Shown: positions 1-6,156, counted from the stretch's first letter. The stretch is DNA of 7,339 nucleotides from Ramlibacter sp. (GCA_014376915.1 JACMQP010000633.1:1-7339), one strand, 5' to 3'. Translations and numbers: made by a program. Notes: a model not told the origin generated them from the letters alone.

Positions 1-759
1 CCGTCGTCCGGCCGGGTGGTGGTGAACGGGCTGGAGGAAAGCCTGGCGCGCGTGCTGAATCAGGGCTGCTGGAGCGAGGTGCGCAGCTTCGGCGCCACCG
101 TCAGCGACTTCAGCGCGCAGGGCGAGGCGGACGCGTTCGAAGTGCTCGAGCGGGGCGCGCCGGTCGGGCAGGTGACTTGGCAGCTGAGCGGCGTGCACAA
201 CCAGCTCAATGCGCTCGCCGCCATCGCCGCCGCCCAGCACGTGGGCGTGGCCCCCGCGGCCAGTTGCGCCGCGCTGCGCGAATTTACGAATGCCAAGCGG
301 CGCATGGAACTGCTCGGCATCGTCAACGGCGTCACGGTGTACGACGATTTCGCCCACCATCCGAGCGCCATTCGAACGACGGTCGACGGCCTGCGCCGCA
401 AGGTCGGTGCCAACCGCATCCTGGCAGTGTTCGAGCCTCGCAGCAATACCATGAAGCTGGGCACGATGAAGTCCCAGCTGCCGTGGAGCCTGGAGCAGGC
501 GGACCTGGCCTTCTGCCACAGCGGCGGGTTGGGCTGGGATCCGCGCGAGCCGCTGGCGGCCATGGGCGACCGTGCCAGCGCGGCGGCATCGGTCGACGAG
601 TTGCTGGCGCAGGTGCTGCGGGCGGCACGGCCCGGGGACCATGTTCTGTTCATGAGCAACGGCGGTTTCGGGGGCATTCACGCTCGTCTGCTGGCCGCGC
701 TCGAGGCGGCGCACCAGCTGCTTGTCAGTAGCGCCGGACGAGCGGCATCGGAAGGGTGA
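1..759 (+). CDS. mpl: Mpl, UDP-N-acetylmuramate:murein-tripeptide ligase, C-terminal part
   Basis: Partial at the left edge: the reading frame is open from base 1 and 252 residues are present, out of about 455-465 for the family. Mpl is a cytoplasmic Mur ligase that joins recycled L-Ala-gamma-D-Glu-meso-DAP to UDP-MurNAc using ATP, returning wall turnover products to peptidoglycan synthesis. Visible are the end of the central ATPase domain, with its HNQLNALAA segment (about residue 66 of the part present), and the C-terminal ligase domain. That domain opens with YDDFAHHPSAI (about residues 114-124), followed by FEPRSNTMK and the late SNGGFGGIH motif. The DFAHHP and GGFGGIH forms point to Mpl rather than MurC. 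Its tail overlaps the convergent minus-strand gene by 35 bp, with no terminator visible between them. The family assignment is firm; only the N-terminal half is unseen. Confidence 0.95.
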   Translation, partial: PSSGRVVVNGLEESLARVLNQGCWSEVRSFGATVSDFSAQGEADAFEVLERGAPVGQVTWQLSGVHNQLNALAAIAAAQHVGVAPAASCAALREFTNAKRRMELLGIVNGVTVYDDFAHHPSAIRTTVDGLRRKVGANRILAVFEPRSNTMKLGTMKSQLPWSLEQADLAFCHSGGLGWDPREPLAAMGDRASAAASVDELLAQVLRAARPGDHVLFMSNGGFGGIHARLLAALEAAHQLLVSSAGRAASEG

Positions 760-1774
760 AGTCGGCCCGGCTGGGGCGCGTGGGCCGCTGGATGCCAGGC
801 TGCGTGGACGGCGACGATTCGCTGTCCAGACCAGATGGGATGACGCTGTGCTGCAGGCCTTGGCTGGGCTCGGCTTCGTCGCGGCTGGAGGCCAAGCGGG
901 TGACGGTGGCGCGCTTGGGATTGGATGTGATCGTGCCCACCAGATACAGGGCGGCCAGCACTTTGGCCATCGGTCCGGCGGCCATGCCGGTGCGCTGCTG
1001 CAGGTCGGCGAACGTTCCGGCGACGGTGGACAGCTCCCGCATCAGCAACATGTGGGCATCCGACATCAACCGCTGCGGCAGCCGGGGCGCCCGCCGGAAG
1101 TAGAGCATCCCGGTGCGATAGCGCTTGGGCAGCACGTCGCGCGTGGTCCGGGTGGCGTACTGCCACATCAGCTCGGACAGCGTGGCGCGGAAGAAGGAAT
1201 CGGGGATGCCGGTCTTTTCTGCCTGCCGCATCCAGATCGCGTCGTCGAAATCAGCCGGGCCGGCGCCGGGAAAGACACCGGTGTCGCCCTTCATGTCGAC
1301 CACGGCCAGCAGCCGCCCGTTCAGCATCACGTGGTACATGCCGGACCCGAGCACGCTTTCCTGTTCGATGATCCTGGCGGCGAGCGAGAACTGGGCAGCG
1401 ATCGGCTGCAGCCAGCCCTCGAACTTTTCCAGCACCGCGTTGATACCGGGACCCGAGTCGACCTCGAAGGTGTAGCTGGGCTGGGACGGGGTGAACGCCA
1501 TCGGCAGCGAAAAGCCGACCGGCCGGTCGACCTCTTCCATGTTCAGTTGTAGCGAACGTTCCGTCGGGATGGCCGGAACGACGCGGATGATGGTGTCGCT
1601 CAGGCGCTGGATGCGCGGGCCATTGAGCCACCAGGCATCGGCGTCGCTGAAATTGCCGATCTGCCAGACATGCCGTCCGGGCGCCGACCGCCGGAGCATG
1701 GCGTCAAGCTCGGCGACCTGCTGGGCAGCAAAGCCAGCCAGGCCGAGATGGAGTACCGGGAGTTCGATCGACAT
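725..1774 (-). CDS. Unrecognised 349-residue protein with a possible winged-helix segment
   Basis: I do not recognise this family. I chose the ATG at 1774 because GAAGGA lies 6 nt before it; an upstream in-frame ATG at 1807 has no such support and would add 11 residues. The N-terminal 50 or so residues alternate hydrophobic strands and helices (LPVLHLGLAGF, then a LDAMLRR helix), faintly like a response-regulator fold. The middle is an alpha/beta region with PVGFSLP and LNGRLLAVVDMKGDTG. Residues about 239-289 (LSTVAGTFADLQQRTG, then VLAALYLVGTI) have the spacing of a winged helix-turn-helix. The last 60 residues are Ser/Pro-rich and probably disordered. There are no signal peptide or membrane segments. 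It lies 83 bp downstream of aroG, with its own candidate promoter in an AT-rich gap, and it overlaps the mpl end. A regulatory or ligand-sensing role is only a guess. Confidence 0.8.
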   Translation of the reverse strand: MSIELPVLHLGLAGFAAQQVAELDAMLRRSAPGRHVWQIGNFSDADAWWLNGPRIQRLSDTIIRVVPAIPTERSLQLNMEEVDRPVGFSLPMAFTPSQPSYTFEVDSGPGINAVLEKFEGWLQPIAAQFSLAARIIEQESVLGSGMYHVMLNGRLLAVVDMKGDTGVFPGAGPADFDDAIWMRQAEKTGIPDSFFRATLSELMWQYATRTTRDVLPKRYRTGMLYFRRAPRLPQRLMSDAHMLLMRELSTVAGTFADLQQRTGMAAGPMAKVLAALYLVGTITSNPKRATVTRLASSRDEAEPSQGLQHSVIPSGLDSESSPSTQPGIQRPTRPSRADFTLPMPLVRRY

Positions 1775-1780
1775 GTTGCG

Positions 1781-1786
1781 TCCTTC
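1781..1786 (-). promoter_or_regulatory. Ribosome binding site GAAGGA deciding the start at 1774
   Basis: On the minus strand GAAGGA precedes the ATG at 1774 with a 6-nt spacer (CGCAAC). This favours that start over the in-frame ATG at 1807. Confidence 0.7.
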
Positions 1787-1819
1787 ACAGGGAAGTCCTG
1801 CCCACAAGAATTAGCAACA

Positions 1820-1848
1820 AATGTAATTTAGAAGTTACCAGTTGTAAA
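1820..1848 (-). promoter_or_regulatory. Candidate sigma-70-type promoter for the 349-residue protein gene
   Basis: The gap between aroG and the next gene (1775-1857) is strikingly AT-rich in a GC-rich window. On the minus strand it contains TTTACA (1848-1843, five of six matches to the -35 consensus), a 17-nt spacer, and TACATT (1825-1820, four of six matches to the -10 consensus). Transcription would begin near 1813 and leave about 40 nt of leader. The call rests on motif and composition only. No aroG terminator is seen here, so read-through from aroG is also possible. Confidence 0.4.
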
Positions 1849-1857
1849 CATAAATTG

Positions 1858-2991
1858 TCATGAATTGAGGTTTTTGGCGCGCCTGCCACGAATCGCCGAG
1901 GAGAGGACGTCCAGCGCCTCCAGCGATTCGGGCCAGCCAAGACAGGCGTCAGTAATACTTTTTCCGTACTCCAAATCGGGAGCAAGGTCTTTGCCCGGGG
2001 TGAATTTCTGGGCCCCGGCGAGCAGATGGCTTTCGATCATCACGCCGAAGACGCTGCCGGAGCCGCCGGCAATCTGGGCCGCGATGTCGCGCGTCACGTC
2101 CAGCTGCTTCTCATGCTTCTTGCTGCTATTGGCGTGGCTGCAATCCACCATCAGCCGAGGCGGCAGGCCAGCCGCTTCCAGGTCCCGGCAAGCGGCCGCG
2201 ACGCTGGCGCTGTCGTAATTGGGCGCCTTGCCGCCGCGCAGGATCACGTGGCAGTCCTTGTTGCCGTTGGTCTGGACGATCGCCACCTGCCCGTTCTTGT
2301 GGACCGACAGGAAGTGGTGGCCGCGCGCGGCGGCCTGGATCGCATCGGTGGCGATCCGGATATTGCCGTCGGTGCCGTTCTTGAAGCCGATCGGCGCCGA
2401 CAGCCCGGAAGCCAGTTCGCGGTGGACCTGGCTTTCGGTGGTGCGGGCCCCGATGGCGCCCCACGCGATCAGGTCGCCAATGTATTGCGGCGAGATCACG
2501 TCGAGGAATTCGCTGCCGGCCGGCAGCCCGAGCCGGTTGATCTCGATCAGCAGCTGGCGTGCGATCCGCAGGCCCTCGTCGATGCGGAAGCTCTCGTCGA
2601 GGTAAGGATCATTGATCAGGCCCTTCCAGCCGACAGTGGTCCGCGGCTTCTCGAAATAGACCCGCATCACGATCTCCAGCGTGTCCTGGTGCCTGGCCCG
2701 CGCCTCCTGCAGGCGGCGGGCGTAGTCCAGGGCGGCGACCGGGTCGTGGATGGAGCAAGGCCCGATCACCACCAGCAAGCGGTCGTCGCTGCCGTCCATG
2801 ATGTTGTGGATCCGCCGGCGCGTGTTGGCGATCAGATGCTCCACGGCCGTGCCGCGGATGGGGAAGAAGCGGATCAGGTGTTCTGGAGGCGGGAGCACGG
2901 TGATGTCCTTGATGCGTTCGTCGTCGGTGTCGCTGGTTTTGTCGACGGGATTCGCTTGCCAGGGACGGGTGGCGGGGGACTGGTCATTCAT
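1858..2991 (-). CDS. aroG: 3-deoxy-D-arabino-heptulosonate-7-phosphate synthase, class I
   Basis: Cytoplasmic DAHP synthase condenses phosphoenolpyruvate and erythrose-4-phosphate, the first committed step of the shikimate pathway to Phe, Tyr and Trp. The 377 residues align by eye almost end to end with E. coli AroG. They carry LLVVIGPCSIHDP, the PRTTVGWKGLINDP block, GARTTESQVHRELASGLS, GFKNGTDG and LRGGK. The metal ligands expected from AroG are present: Cys79, His286 (CSHANSS), Glu320 (MIESHL) and Asp348 (SITDACLGW). An N-terminal extension of about 20 residues precedes the region that carries allosteric contacts in AroG homologues. Which amino acid inhibits it cannot be told reliably by eye. 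The gene lies downstream of an aromatic leader peptide and an intrinsic terminator, so attenuation control is likely. A TTG at 2994 could add one residue, but the RBS spacing favours the ATG at 2991. The enzyme call is firm; aroG versus aroF naming is conventional. Confidence 0.96.
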   Translation of the reverse strand: MNDQSPATRPWQANPVDKTSDTDDERIKDITVLPPPEHLIRFFPIRGTAVEHLIANTRRRIHNIMDGSDDRLLVVIGPCSIHDPVAALDYARRLQEARARHQDTLEIVMRVYFEKPRTTVGWKGLINDPYLDESFRIDEGLRIARQLLIEINRLGLPAGSEFLDVISPQYIGDLIAWGAIGARTTESQVHRELASGLSAPIGFKNGTDGNIRIATDAIQAAARGHHFLSVHKNGQVAIVQTNGNKDCHVILRGGKAPNYDSASVAAACRDLEAAGLPPRLMVDCSHANSSKKHEKQLDVTRDIAAQIAGGSGSVFGVMIESHLLAGAQKFTPGKDLAPDLEYGKSITDACLGWPESLEALDVLSSAIRGRRAKNLNS

Positions 2992-2997
2992 CAAGGG

Positions 2998-3002
2998 CTC
3001 CT
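2998..3002 (-). promoter_or_regulatory. aroG ribosome binding site (AGGAG)
   Basis: Minus-strand AGGAG stands 6 nt before the ATG at 2991 (spacer CCCTTG). The overlapping TTG at 2994 would have only 3 nt of spacing, so the ATG is preferred. The site lies beyond the terminator run, so aroG translation needs read-through of the terminator. Confidence 0.8.
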
Positions 3003-3025
3003 ACGGGGTCGGATTGCAGACGGAC

Positions 3026-3056
3026 AAAAAAAAACCGCCGGGGATTCCGGCGGTTT
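3026..3056 (-). terminator. Intrinsic terminator in the aroG leader (attenuator 3:4 hairpin)
   Basis: On the minus strand a perfect 10-bp stem is formed by AAACCGCCGG (3056-3047) and CCGGCGGTTT (3041-3032), with the 5-nt loop AATCC. It runs into nine consecutive T residues (3034-3026). This is an ideal Rho-independent terminator. It lies 34 bp upstream of the aroG start and after the leader-peptide stop codon, so it would end transcription before aroG unless it is disrupted. A simpler reading is that it only terminates the upstream 188-residue gene. The leader peptide and the alternative pairing argue for attenuation. Confidence 0.9.
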
Positions 3057-3107
3057 GGGGAGTTCGGTGCGTGGATTTCAGGGACGCTCAGATCTCTCGG
3101 CCGCCAG
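3047..3107 (-). promoter_or_regulatory. Antiterminator pairing (segments 2:3)
   Basis: Minus-strand CTGGCGG (3107-3101, in codons 18-20 of the leader peptide) can pair over 7 bp, with one G-U, to CCGCCGG (3053-3047), which is the 5' arm of the terminator. An added GAG:CTC pairing beyond a small internal loop is possible. Because it uses the same arm as the terminator stem, the two structures exclude each other. Confidence 0.68.
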
Positions 3108-3158
3108 GGGGCAGGAGAACCAAAAATAACCAAAGAAATAGGAGCGGGTTGCACGCAT
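3078..3158 (-). CDS. Aromatic leader peptide of aroG, 26 residues
   Basis: ATG at 3158, stop TGA at 3080-3078. Residues 7-14 read YFFGYFWF: two Tyr, four Phe and one Trp within eight positions, after a short basic/polar start (MRATRS). Codons are TAT, TTC, TTT, GGT, TAT, TTT, TGG and TTC. A T-rich aromatic block is unusual in this GC-rich genome, and TAT and TTT are presumably less-used codons here. The product is probably unstable and has no job beyond ribosome position. The start is 13 nt after the stop of the upstream gene. The Shine-Dalgarno signal for the ATG is weak. GAGG (3181-3178) is 10 nt before an in-frame TTG at 3167, which would add three residues, and coupling to upstream translation is another possibility. 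Too short for routine gene calling. Known parallels are TrpL and PheL of enterobacteria. Confidence 0.83.
   Translation of the reverse strand: MRATRSYFFGYFWFSCPLAAERSERP
3094..3119 (-). promoter_or_regulatory. Leader hairpin 1:2 (pause/anti-antiterminator hairpin)
   Basis: Segment 1, TTCTCCTGCC (3119-3110, starting at the Phe14 codon), pairs with GGCGG plus GAGAG (3105-3101 and 3098-3094). This gives 10 bp including two G-U pairs, a 4-nt loop (CCCT) and a 2-nt bulge (CC). It sequesters the same bases that form the antiterminator. A ribosome stalled on the aromatic codons would cover segment 1 and free segment 2. The pairing was found by eye; no folding energy was computed. Confidence 0.65.
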
Positions 3159-3171
3159 GGGTTTCAATGTA

Positions 3172-3738
3172 TCACAGCCTCAGCTTTTTCCACCACTGGA
3201 TCGCCCGCTCAACCTGCGGCTCCGACAGTGCGGCCAGGCCCGACTCGGGCTGCTGCCCATGCTGTTCGCGCTGCACCCATTGCTCATACACGTCGATCAG
3301 CAACATGCCGTCGGCCAGCGTGCGCCAAGCCACCAGCTCGAAGTCCTCCGCATTGAGCAGCAGTTCGGTGCTGCGCGGCCCGCCTTCCAGCAGCCACTGG
3401 CCGATCAGCACCCGCAGGTGGTTGAGGGCCTGAAGATAGCTTGCATATTCGTAGAGGCCCCGCCAAGGCAGCCCGAGACCAACGACCATGTGCCGGTGGC
3501 CTCGCAGCACGGTGAGCAGGTCCACCAGCATCGGTGCAATGGTGGTGCGCACCTTGTTGTGCCGCAAGCTGAGGATGATCGCCTCGACGTGGGTCGCCAG
3601 GTCCGACATGCTCTCGCTGACCCGGCGACTGTCTTCATCGGCGATCGAGCCGCGCAGGAAGTTGCTGAGCTGGCCGAAATTCCCGCTGCTTGGCCGTTCG
3701 GTCGACGGATGGCTCGGCAGGCGGGAATCTGGCGACAC
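3172..3738 (-). CDS. Unrecognised 188-residue soluble protein between tldD and the aroG leader
   Basis: I do not recognise this family. Chosen start is a GTG at 3738, 7 nt after the tldD stop, which implies translational coupling; an internal ATG 43 codons later (MSDLATHVEAIIL) cannot be excluded. The first 30 residues are Ser/Pro-rich and probably disordered. The rest looks all-helical with amphipathic segments (DLATHVEAIILSLRHNKVR, MLVDLLTVLRGHRHM, LQALNHLRVLIGQWLLEGG). It ends with a basic, aromatic helix (ERAIQWWKKLRL). There is no signal peptide, clear transmembrane segment or cysteine motif. Its position suggests co-transcription with tldD, but nothing in the sequence ties it to TldD activity or to aromatic amino acid synthesis. 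Its stop is 13 nt before the aroG leader-peptide ATG. Confidence 0.8.
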   Translation of the reverse strand: MSPDSRLPSHPSTERPSSGNFGQLSNFLRGSIADEDSRRVSESMSDLATHVEAIILSLRHNKVRTTIAPMLVDLLTVLRGHRHMVVGLGLPWRGLYEYASYLQALNHLRVLIGQWLLEGGPRSTELLLNAEDFELVAWRTLADGMLLIDVYEQWVQREQHGQQPESGLAALSEPQVERAIQWWKKLRL

Positions 3739-3745
3739 GGCGTTC

Positions 3746-5218
3746 TCAGGCGGTCCCGCCCACGGTCAGGCCGTCGATGCGCAGGGTCGGCTGGCCAACG
3801 CCCACCGGCACGCTCTGGCCTTCCTTGCCGCAGGTGCCGACGCCAGAGTCGAGCTTCATGTCGTTGCCGATCATGGTGACTCGGGTCAGCGCGTCCGGCC
3901 CGTTGCCGACAATGGTCGCGCCCTTGACCGGATACTGGATCTTGCCGTTCTCGACCCAGAACGCTTCGCTCGCCGAGAACACGAACTTGCCGGAGGTGAT
4001 GTCGACCTGGCCGCCACCGAAGTTGGTGGCGTACAAGCCCTTCTTGATGCTCGCGACGATCTCAGCCGGATCCTTGTCGCCGCCCAGCATGTAGGTGTTT
4101 GTCATGCGCGGCATCGGCACGTGGGCATAGCTTTCGCGCCGGCCGTTGCCGGTGGGCTTGACGCCCATCAGGCGGGCGTTCATCGAGTCCTGGATGTAGC
4201 CGCGCAGGATGCCGTCCTCGATCAACACATTGCGCTGGCTGGCGTTGCCTTCGTCGTCGACGTTGAGCGAGCCGCGCCGGTCCGAGATGGTCCCGTCGTC
4301 CAGCACCGTCACGCCCTTGGCGGCGACGCGCTTGCCGATCCGGCCGGAGAAGGCGCTGGAGCCCTTGCGGTTGAAGTCGCCCTCCAGCCCGTGGCCGATC
4401 GCTTCGTGCAGCAGGATTCCGGGCCAGCCGGGGCCGAGCACCACCGTCATCTCGCCGGCCGGAGCCGGTCGCGACTCGAGGTTGGTGAGTGCGGCCTTCA
4501 CCGCGTCGTTCACATACTCCTCGATCCGGGCATCGTCGAAGTAAGCCAGGCCGAAGCGGCCGCCGCCGCCGCCCGATCCCATCTCGCGGCGGCTCACTCC
4601 ACCGATGACTTGTTCGGCGATCACTGTGACCGACAGCCGCACCAGCGGCCGCACGTCGGCGGCCAGCGTGCCATCGGCGCGCGCGACCATCACCACGTCC
4701 CACTCGCTGGCCAGCCCGGCCATCACCTGCTTGACCCGAGGATCCTTCTTGCGCGCCAGCTGCTCGGTCCTTTCCAGCAGCTTGACCTTGGCCGTGCTGT
4801 CCAGCGTGTCGATCGGGTCGACGCCGTTGTACAGCGAGCGGCCGGGCGCGACCTTGCGCGTAGCGACCTTGGCCCGGCCCGAGCGCGTCGTCGACGAGAT
4901 GGTGCGCACCGTGCGCGCCGCATCCAGCAGCGACGCTTCGGAAATGTCGTCGGAATACGCGAAAGCGGTCTTCTCACCGCTCACCGCCCGCACGCCCACG
5001 CCCTGGTCGATGCTGAAGCTGCCGGTCTTGACGATGCCTTCTTCCAGGCTCCAGCCTTCGCTACGGGTGTACTGGAAGTACAGGTCGGCGTCGTCGACCT
5101 TGTGTGCCGTGATTTCGGCCAGGGCGCGCGACAGGTGGGATTCGTTCAGACCGAAGGGTTCGAGCAGCAGGCGCTGGGCGGTGGCCAGGCGTTCGATGGT
5201 GGGTTCACGAGAGATCAT
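3746..5218 (-). CDS. tldD: TldD metalloprotease subunit
   Basis: TldD forms a heterodimeric cytoplasmic zinc protease with TldE (PmbA). In E. coli the pair trims unfolded peptides, takes part in microcin B17 maturation and is linked to CcdA antitoxin turnover. The 490 residues match E. coli TldD (481) along their length. Present are DQGVGVRAVSGEKTAFAYSD near the N-terminus and ADVRPLVRLSV. The zinc motif HEAIGH (271-276) sits in LLHEAIGHGLEGDFNRKG, then come GNGRRESYAHVPMPRMTNTYML and NFGGGQVDITSGKFVFSASEA. The C-terminus keeps Cys463 in GTCGKEGQSVPVGVGQPTL and ends with LTVGGTA. All catalytic elements look intact. tldE is not in the window, which is common because tldD and tldE are often unlinked. 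The ATG at 5218 lacks a strong Shine-Dalgarno but gives the family-typical N-terminus. It follows the preceding oxidoreductase gene by 44 bp. Confidence 0.97.
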   Translation of the reverse strand: MISREPTIERLATAQRLLLEPFGLNESHLSRALAEITAHKVDDADLYFQYTRSEGWSLEEGIVKTGSFSIDQGVGVRAVSGEKTAFAYSDDISEASLLDAARTVRTISSTTRSGRAKVATRKVAPGRSLYNGVDPIDTLDSTAKVKLLERTEQLARKKDPRVKQVMAGLASEWDVVMVARADGTLAADVRPLVRLSVTVIAEQVIGGVSRREMGSGGGGGRFGLAYFDDARIEEYVNDAVKAALTNLESRPAPAGEMTVVLGPGWPGILLHEAIGHGLEGDFNRKGSSAFSGRIGKRVAAKGVTVLDDGTISDRRGSLNVDDEGNASQRNVLIEDGILRGYIQDSMNARLMGVKPTGNGRRESYAHVPMPRMTNTYMLGGDKDPAEIVASIKKGLYATNFGGGQVDITSGKFVFSASEAFWVENGKIQYPVKGATIVGNGPDALTRVTMIGNDMKLDSGVGTCGKEGQSVPVGVGQPTLRIDGLTVGGTA

Positions 5219-5262
5219 GCGACCATTCTAGGCTTGCAGCCCGCTCCCACACCCTCACAGGG

Positions 5263-6156
5263 TCAGCCCGCGGGCGCCCGCGTCGAACGGCGCAGCAACT
5301 GCAGCACGGCGCTGTCGTCCAGGCCCTGGAGCCCCGCGCCGCAGGCCTGGGCAAACACCGCATGGGCAGTGGCGCCAAGCGGGCCGTCGAAGCCGGCAGC
5401 GGTCGCTGCCTCAAGGGCCAGCCGCGTGTCCTTTTCGAGCAGCGTCATGTGGGCCCGCGGCTCGAAGTCGCCGGCGATGGCGCGGTGCATGCGGTCCGAG
5501 CCGATCCAGCTCTGGCCGCTGGACTGCTCGATCACTGCCAGCGCCTGCTCCGGCCGCAGGCCCAGCCGCTCGGCCAGGGCAATCGCTTCGGCCGCGCCGA
5601 CCAAATTGATGCCGGCCAACAGGTTATTGACGAGCTTGGCGCGGGCGCCGTCGCCTGGCCTGGCGCTGATGCGAAACACCTTGCCGCTCAACGCCGCGAT
5701 CAGGCCGCGCTGGCGTTCGATGACTTCGTCGGCACCGGCCAGCATCAGGCTCATCGTGCCGTCGCGGGCGCGCGCCGGGCCACCGGACATTGGCGCGTCG
5801 ATCACGGCGAAGCCGCACCCGGCCAGCCGGGCGGCGAAGCGCTCGGTGTCGTGGGGCGCGATCGTCGGGCACAGCAGCACGTCCAGTCCCTGCGCCAGCG
5901 CGCCGGCCGCGCCGGCGGGCCCGAACAGGACATCCTCCATCTGCGTCGCATCGACGACGCAGACGATCAGCGCCGCGCATCCGCCGGCGCACAGCGCCGG
6001 CGTGCCCCGCACCTGCGCGCCCTGCAGCGCCAGCGTCTGGGTGCGGGCGGCGTCGATGTCGCAGACCTGCATTGGCCAGCCGGCTTCCAGAAGACGGGCA
6101 GCCATGGCGCCGCCCATGTTGCCGACGCCGACGATCCCCACCGCTGGGTGTTCCAT
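5263..6156 (-). CDS. NAD(P)-dependent beta-hydroxyacid dehydrogenase (HIBADH family)
   Basis: A 297-residue soluble oxidoreductase of the 3-hydroxyisobutyrate / tartronate semialdehyde / threonate dehydrogenase family, of normal length. The N-terminal Rossmann domain starts at once with GIVGVGNMGGAM (7-18). The substrate motif DAPMSGGPARARDGTMSLMLAG (120-141) has Ser124-Gly-Gly. The catalytic Lys174 is in GDGARAKLVNNLLAG. The C-terminal part (SSGQSWIGSDRMHRAIAGDFEPR, then LLEKDTRLALEAA and DDSAVLQLL) resembles the L-threonate dehydrogenase (LtnD/YgbJ-like) branch more than classical MmsB, so substrate is uncertain. The ATG at 6156 is 5 nt after the rodA stop; the same frame stays open far upstream, but those codons lie inside rodA in another frame and are not part of this gene. 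Close spacing implies co-transcription with rodA, although no functional link to cell shape is known to me. Confidence 0.9.
   Translation of the reverse strand: MEHPAVGIVGVGNMGGAMAARLLEAGWPMQVCDIDAARTQTLALQGAQVRGTPALCAGGCAALIVCVVDATQMEDVLFGPAGAAGALAQGLDVLLCPTIAPHDTERFAARLAGCGFAVIDAPMSGGPARARDGTMSLMLAGADEVIERQRGLIAALSGKVFRISARPGDGARAKLVNNLLAGINLVGAAEAIALAERLGLRPEQALAVIEQSSGQSWIGSDRMHRAIAGDFEPRAHMTLLEKDTRLALEAATAAGFDGPLGATAHAVFAQACGAGLQGLDDSAVLQLLRRSTRAPAG

Larger units (their letters stand above)
3026..3158 (-). promoter_or_regulatory. Ribosome-mediated transcription attenuator of aroG (leader region)
   Basis: The 133-nt leader holds every part of a trp-type attenuator in the right order: a short ORF with a block of aromatic codons, a hairpin at the end of that block, a pairing that can swap, and a terminator before the structural gene. 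Expected behaviour, from the trp and pheA leaders, is as follows. When charged aromatic tRNA is scarce, the ribosome stalls in codons 7-14 and covers segment 1. Segment 2 then pairs with segment 3 and aroG is transcribed. When it is plentiful, the ribosome reaches the stop at 3080-3078 and the 3:4 terminator forms. The element types are seen in the sequence; the regulatory behaviour is inferred. Confidence 0.82.

Noticed and set aside
1821..1850. Imperfect dyad (ATGTAA ... GTAAACAT) upstream of the 349-residue gene as an operator
   Set aside because: The arms match only loosely and AT-rich sequence gives such matches by chance, so it is not supported as a binding site without comparative data.
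2992..2994. TTG start for aroG at 2994
   Set aside because: It would sit only 3 nt from AGGAG. The adjacent ATG at 2991 has a 6-nt spacer and is the commoner start codon.
2026..3129. A 367-codon plus-strand open frame opposite aroG
   Set aside because: It mirrors the aroG codons, has no recognisable motif and runs through the terminator and leader. aroG itself is unmistakable.
3117..3143. The T-rich tract in the aroG leader as a promoter rather than codons
   Set aside because: TATTTT could pass as a weak -10, but no -35-like hexamer lies 16-18 nt upstream. The tract reads cleanly as an aromatic codon block ahead of a matched terminator and antiterminator.
5231..5262. Small hairpins (GGCT/AGCC and CCCT/AGGG) between the dehydrogenase and tldD as a terminator
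   Set aside because: Stems are only 4 bp and there is no T run on the minus strand after them, so they do not support transcription termination.
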